NCBI RefSeq assembly: GCF_036370855.1
Contig: NC_088098.1
Span: 143,860,721-143,924,720, forward strand
Direction: 5' to 3'
Length of the DNA stretch: 64,000 nucleotides
DNA from: Dromaius novaehollandiae
Lineage: Eukaryota > Chordata > Aves > Casuariiformes > Dromaiidae
Below, one piece after another: positions 59,111 to 64,000 of the stretch. Each line of letters starts with the position of its first letter. Within the stretch, counting starts at the first letter, position 1. The notes under the pieces were generated by a model. It had not been told where the DNA came from. It ran no database searches and was given only the letters and a program-made list of their open reading frames with translations. The translations under genes were made by a program, and so were the position numbers.

Positions 59111-60324
59111 GTACTTCAACCTTTTTGGCCAAGTTTTGCCACTAACTGTGATGAGACCAGGATGCCCAGGAGATTAGCAGGATGCCAGAAAAGATTGGAT
59201 GTTATAGGAATAGCAAGAACAGATACAGCATGGACTTTACAAGGAAAGTAAGCACTCGTTTTTAAAGGTTAAGAGCTTGTTTTTCAAAATATTGAAAAAA
59301 ATAACATTCATTTTGACTTGAGCAGGGGTTCAGGGTATGCAGCAGGTTTAGAGAACAGGCCTTAATTTCCTGTCACAAGGGCAAAATGTCTCTATATTTG
59401 GCTGTTCTTATTTTTTATAATTTGTACTGAATGGAGCAGCACTTAAGGGATACCATTATAGACAATGATCCCGTCTTACTAGAAATGAAAGTTGATCATT
59501 ACTCCAGAGGCCTTCAACTCTAAAGCCAAGACAGTTATTGGAGACAGCTTATTGCAAATAGAAGTGAAGGGAAATTTTCTACAGTGCCAGTGTTTAAGGA
59601 CCAAATGCAGATGTCTGAATTTGGAGGCCGGTCTGTTGAAATTCTCTGCTTTGTCAAAAGGCAGACAGGCTACTTGAGGTGATAGTGCAGGTGCCTGAAT
59701 ATTGCATAACAGGACTCCACATCTTTCTTTCTAGGGATTAAACAGGGGCTAGGCAGATTAGCCTGCTAACATAGATGGGCAGCATGAACACACTTGCAGT
59801 GGAATGGCAGCTCACACTATTGGGCAATGGGCACACCATTGCCAAACATTATTTCTCTCTCCTTCCTGTGGAGCTTTTGTTGCTGCTCACTGTCAGAGCA
59901 GTAACAGCAGCATATTCTACACTGTAGGCTGAGTCTACAATGAACTAGATGTTGGTGAGTAGGTTCAGGAGATCTGGTTTCCTAATCATCCAGATGGGGC
60001 ATTTTCTGAGAGTGCATCACAGAACATGTCCTGCCCGAGTACCTGGCTTCCAGCCGCATTGAAGGAGATGAGGGGTTTACGCACGTGGGTCAGCGAGTGC
60101 AGGAGCACTTCTTTATCTCCCCCTTTAAACATCAACTTTATGGGTCTACATATAGTGCACCTATATTATCCTACAGTGTGTTCTGCCATAGGTCTTCTAT
60201 GTTCCTGCAGCATCTTAACCAAATTTCTTACATATTATAATTCACAAATGCCTTCAGAAAGGCCTAATCTTAACTAATAATTGCAGGAATGTTCCAAATA
60301 CATGTGGGTTGCATGTGAGTTTTT

Positions 60325-60350
60325 ATGGCTATGTCTACACTAGCAATAGT
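60325..60350. repeat. possible DNA-transposon end
   Basis: 'atggctatgtctacactag' resembles the terminal phrase of old hAT-like repeats common in turtles, crocodilians and birds. No matching inverted end was found within the next few hundred bases, so this may be a lone fragment. Confidence 0.25.
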
Positions 60351-60904
60351 GTCGCCCAGAAGAAGCAAACTCTAGATAAAACAGTTGGTATTGAAGACGC
60401 CCACACATACAAGTGCTCCAGAGGGTTTTACTTTGGACTAGGTCCAGTGTCATCCCATGGCCTTACTACCCACCAGTGGGTGAAGCACGTAAGATGTTCT
60501 CATAGTGTATCTCCTCTGGCTTAGCACTGTCCAGGAGGAATCCTCAGTGCGTACGCTGAGACTGCACTGCAAAGCTGGCCAGCTGTGGTGGTACAGTCAG
60601 ATTTGCTTCAGAAAAAGCAGTTCTTCTGAACTGAAATGCCAATGAAGGAGCACCCTCCATCTGTAGTCCCACATACAAATATACTGAAAATCTGGTTTTA
60701 TGCATAGATCTGTTTAGCTAGGCTCTCTGTTATCCTTTGTTAGCTGATGCACTGAGCCATTTTTCAAGAGTCAAGACAGTCCAAAGGACAGTGTGGGACT
60801 AGGGCTACATTGTTTTTAATTCTAGCTCTCTGCTTAAATGCATATGTCTCTTTCTTCCTCGTTTTATCTGTTTACTTGCCTCACTTGGATTTTATGAAGA
60901 TTAT

Positions 60905-60936
60905 TCTTTATACAGTACTTTCTTTATACAGTACTT
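60905..60936. repeat. 16-base perfect tandem duplication
   Basis: TCTTTATACAGTACTT occurs twice back to back with no mismatch, which suggests a recent slippage event. Confidence 0.95.
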
Positions 60937-62161
60937 CAGAGATGTACAGCTCTCTATATGACTAGCTACTGTAAAAAAAAACTAAATGCTGCAATAAAGC
61001 TGCTTTGTAATCATACTGCTATAAAGGATGAAAGAAGGGAAGGAAAGAAGTGAGAAGGAAAGACAAACAACCGCTTATTCAGGACATTGTCAAAGAGAAG
61101 TGATGAGAGGTGTCAAAACCGAGCTAGTAAAACAGTAGTGGATGAAAAAGTTTACTGTCAGCAAATAATTATTTTCAAACTGCAAACATTTCCACAATGC
61201 TGAAAATCTCACCTCCACATCCTTCTCCTACATCAAAATATTCTGCTTTGTCAATTAGTGTTTAATTTTCATATTCCTTATCCTCATTTCATGTTGATCT
61301 TTTTATCACACTACAATACCAAATTAAATATTACAATATGTTCCTACCAGATGTTACAGTTACTGATATATGTTGGACAGTGTTTTGTCAGTATCTGTAT
61401 TTAATATCTAGGAACCACAATTTTTGCAGAATTTTGCTCCAAGAGAAGTTTGTCTGATTCCTCATGAAAGCAAATGTTGAAATGTTAAAGTTTCCCTGAG
61501 AGTGGAAATTCTTGCTAGCTGTAATTATAATTATCTTAAGTAATTTAGTTTCTGAAGCCAAATAGACCAATGGCAGCTATAATGTGCAAACCTACATATT
61601 GTAGTCTGCTGATATTCACAACTTATGTTTTCCATTTGAGCAATTTTCCTTAGTTTAATTTTTATTTTTGTCTTTTGTATGACACTTGTACAAGTGACAT
61701 TTACTCTAAACTAGCTTTCAGTCTTTTAAACCTTTTGCTCTTTTTTTTATCAGACATTATCTTGGTGCTGATGTCTTAGCACAATGTATTTAAAATATCT
61801 CTAGTTTATAAGCTAACATTTATTTGACCTGTTCCTTTGTTGGTTAGGCCATTTGCATTTAAAGAAAAATATTTATGGAAACTTAAAATTTCTCTAATAG
61901 AAATATCAGCTCAAATCCTTTCTTGTATAGAAGGCTTCTTTTTCTTTAGTATGCCCTCTCTGTGTATGAGTATGTCCAAACATATTCACATCCCTAGGTA
62001 AGAACTGACAGGATTTAAGGTGAAAAACATGACAACTGGAGTTTTTTTCAGCTTACACATTTACAAAATGATTTAGTTGTACTTGCCAGCTCAGCAACTC
62101 AGCTTGGGGTATGGAAGTCGACTGTTTTTTTCCTAGCTTCTGTTTCATCGTATTTAGGATT

Positions 62162-62258
62162 CTGCAGGCCAAATCATGCTTTCAGTTACACCTGTGCAAC
62201 CTCACTGATATTTAATAGTGTTGTAAAAGTGTAGTTGAGGATATCATTTGGCCTGCAG
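62162..62258. repeat. palindromic element with 13-base perfect inverted ends
   Basis: CTGCAGGCCAAAT at 62,162-62,174 and ATTTGGCCTGCAG at 62,246-62,258 are exact reverse complements. The 71 bases between them include 'cagttacacctgtgcaacct' and a partly complementary 'gtgttgtaaaagtgtagttg'. This pattern ('ttacaccagtgtaa...ggcc') is typical of old palindromic MITEs seen across sauropsid genomes. Family not assigned. Confidence 0.6.
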
Positions 62259-64000
62259 TTATATGGAATCACATGATTTTTTTTTTCTAGAGTCACTTTT
62301 CAGCGCAAAACCACAATTTAACAACAGAGGAACTGTAACACTTAAAGAGATATCATCACTAAACAAATCTGAGAAATAAAGGCAGTGTTTCAGAAATTTT
62401 GTGGTGAAACAGAACAATCCCAGTTTGGAGGAAAGAGTCTTCTACAACATTTACATTTTAATTATTGCTGTTTTCATTCTTGTAAAACCTGCCTCAAAAA
62501 CAGGCTGGCTATTCAGAATTGAGAGAGTGCTGAAAAGCACAAGAATTTAGAAGACAGTGGATCCATTCCCAAATCACTCAAAGAAAGCACTGGAGAGAAA
62601 CAAGGCCTTTTTGTTATGATAAATGTAGAAAAATGTTTTTGTATTAGAATGTGATTTTGGCTGCTGTTTTGTTTTCCCTTTGTCATTTATTGTTACAAAT
62701 TCAAAAGCATGCTTGGTATGTCCAGCCAACCCTCTTTCCCTAAGCTCCATTCTTGAATACTCTTTGCAGCTCTGCTGTTTATTTTCATTTTGCAGTGTCT
62801 TATCCAAAGCAAACTGAAGCCTATGGAGTTCTTTTTATAGAGTTGTTTTGAATCTTGTCCTTAATGATTTACTAGAGAAAATTCTCAGTTTAAGCATTTT
62901 ATGTACTTTTTATAAAGATATTGCCAGCTGTGAATTAGCTTTTGACAGAAGGACTGTGGCCTGACAGCAGTACCAGGACATGTATTCATGGAGAGGTTTT
63001 GTGGTGATGTCTATGAGGCGGTGCAGCCCCTCTCTCCTTCCTTGATCTGGACGGTATCTGCTGCTGAGGTGTTGTCACATCGTGACATACAAAATGGCAA
63101 GTGAAGTTGAAACTTCATTTTCAGCCTTTAACTTCTTGTGTCACTTGACTATACCCTACAGAGAAAGTGATTTATGATACTGGCTTTGCCCTCTTTGCTT
63201 TGCTCTGCTATGAGATGAAGAAATGCCTGACAGTGGGTATCCATCTTCATTGCTGTTATTTTGATTGGAATTGGTGGATGCTAAAGATGCAGAAGACAGT
63301 AATGGTGCCTTTCAGGATATTATGAGGTGAAGAAATGTGCTTAAGGAACTGGTGGATTCCCAGAAAAAAAGTCTCAGAAAAAATCTCTGTCAGGAAACCA
63401 GTGTCTGTTTGCTGATTCTAATTAGTGCATAGCAGTTTTATTATGTAACTTTCAGTGATCTTAATGGATATATGTAAGAGGTGGTGTGTGCTACCACTAC
63501 TTTCTCTCTCTTTTTCCTGTGAAATAAATATTTATACCAAGCCTGCCATAATTAATGATAATTTCTGAAGCCAGTGGACAAAGGTGATAAAATCACTCCA
63601 CACTCTAGATGCCGGTGGCTTTTAGTCACTAATAATCTGTATTAGTTTTTGATTAGTGGCTACAAGTTATCAAGAAATGTATCTTTAGGGCAGTGAAACC
63701 TATTCTCTCTCTTGTAATTTTGGAATATATTTCAAGTGAAGTCAGCAGTGTTCCACTGATGCATAGCAAGCTTAATTGAAGGTAAAATTATTTCTATTTG
63801 CAGACGCAATGCTAATATTGAAAGAAGAGTAAAGTTCCCCTTTGTGCAAAAGATCTGAATGCAGCAAAAAACTGCCTCTTGAGTACTCAAAATGATGTAC
63901 TTACTGGCGCTCCATAAATGGGTGAATGAATGTCATTCAAAGCACGCAAAACAACCATGTATAAAAATGCCCAACTGGTTGTTTTTTCTACTGGAATCAC
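62259..64000. other. AT-rich non-coding DNA
   Basis: No exon, RNA gene or repeat that I can support. The frame at 62,574-62,807 (minus) is Lys/Gln-rich with no domain. Confidence 0.55.

Larger units (their letters stand above)
54236..62161. other. AT-rich non-coding DNA
   Basis: No supported gene. It holds an A18 run (59,093-59,110), a segment at 60,325-60,350 containing 'ggctatgtctacactag' that resembles the ends of old sauropsid DNA transposons, a perfect 16-base tandem duplication (60,905-60,936) and a purine-rich run at 61,025-61,065. Frames are short and not protein-like. Confidence 0.6.

Noticed and set aside
1..64000. tRNA, rRNA, CRISPR arrays, operons, endogenous retroviral LTR pairs
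   Set aside because: Looked for clover-leaf B-box phrases, regularly spaced direct repeats, tightly packed frames and paired LTR-like ends; none seen by eye.

Overview
This is vertebrate nuclear DNA, most likely from a bird. The evidence is several CR1 LINE copies with the CR1-type 3' end, old MIR-like SINE and palindromic repeat remnants, AT-rich unique sequence, and one sharply bounded, very GC-rich CpG island. No bacterial, organellar or viral gene organisation is visible. The order of bird cannot be fixed from the sequence alone; another sauropsid is possible but less likely.

Layout. Positions 1-28,780 are AT-rich non-coding DNA with no convincing protein-coding exon. They hold a 2.1 kb old CR1-like LINE on the minus strand (about 15,985-18,080), a palindromic element (14,682-14,852) and several MIR-like SINE pieces. 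Positions 28,780-31,480 are the CpG island. Inside it, at 30,253-30,381 on the plus strand, is a 42-codon open reading frame for a single-pass membrane microprotein. It is followed 219 bases after its stop codon by a consensus-like splice donor (30,601). From 31,500 to 64,000 the sequence is again AT-rich and gene-poor, with a 3' CR1 fragment (37,395-38,263), a longer CR1 fragment carrying most of the reverse transcriptase (46,340-47,728), a decayed LINE piece (about 50,000-50,560) and palindromic MITE-like elements near 54 kb and 62.2 kb.

Interpretation. The window looks like a gene desert around one CpG-island promoter. The best candidate for a functional product is the 42-residue membrane peptide. 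Its coding stretch is about 55% GC inside flanks that are far richer in G and C, and it encodes a clean hydrophobic helix. This fits a small-ORF gene that a standard annotation would call a long non-coding RNA. The downstream donor would put an intron in the 3' untranslated region, or else make the frame an upstream ORF of a longer transcript. Transcription, conservation and translation cannot be judged from this sequence alone. I do not recognise the peptide as a named family member.
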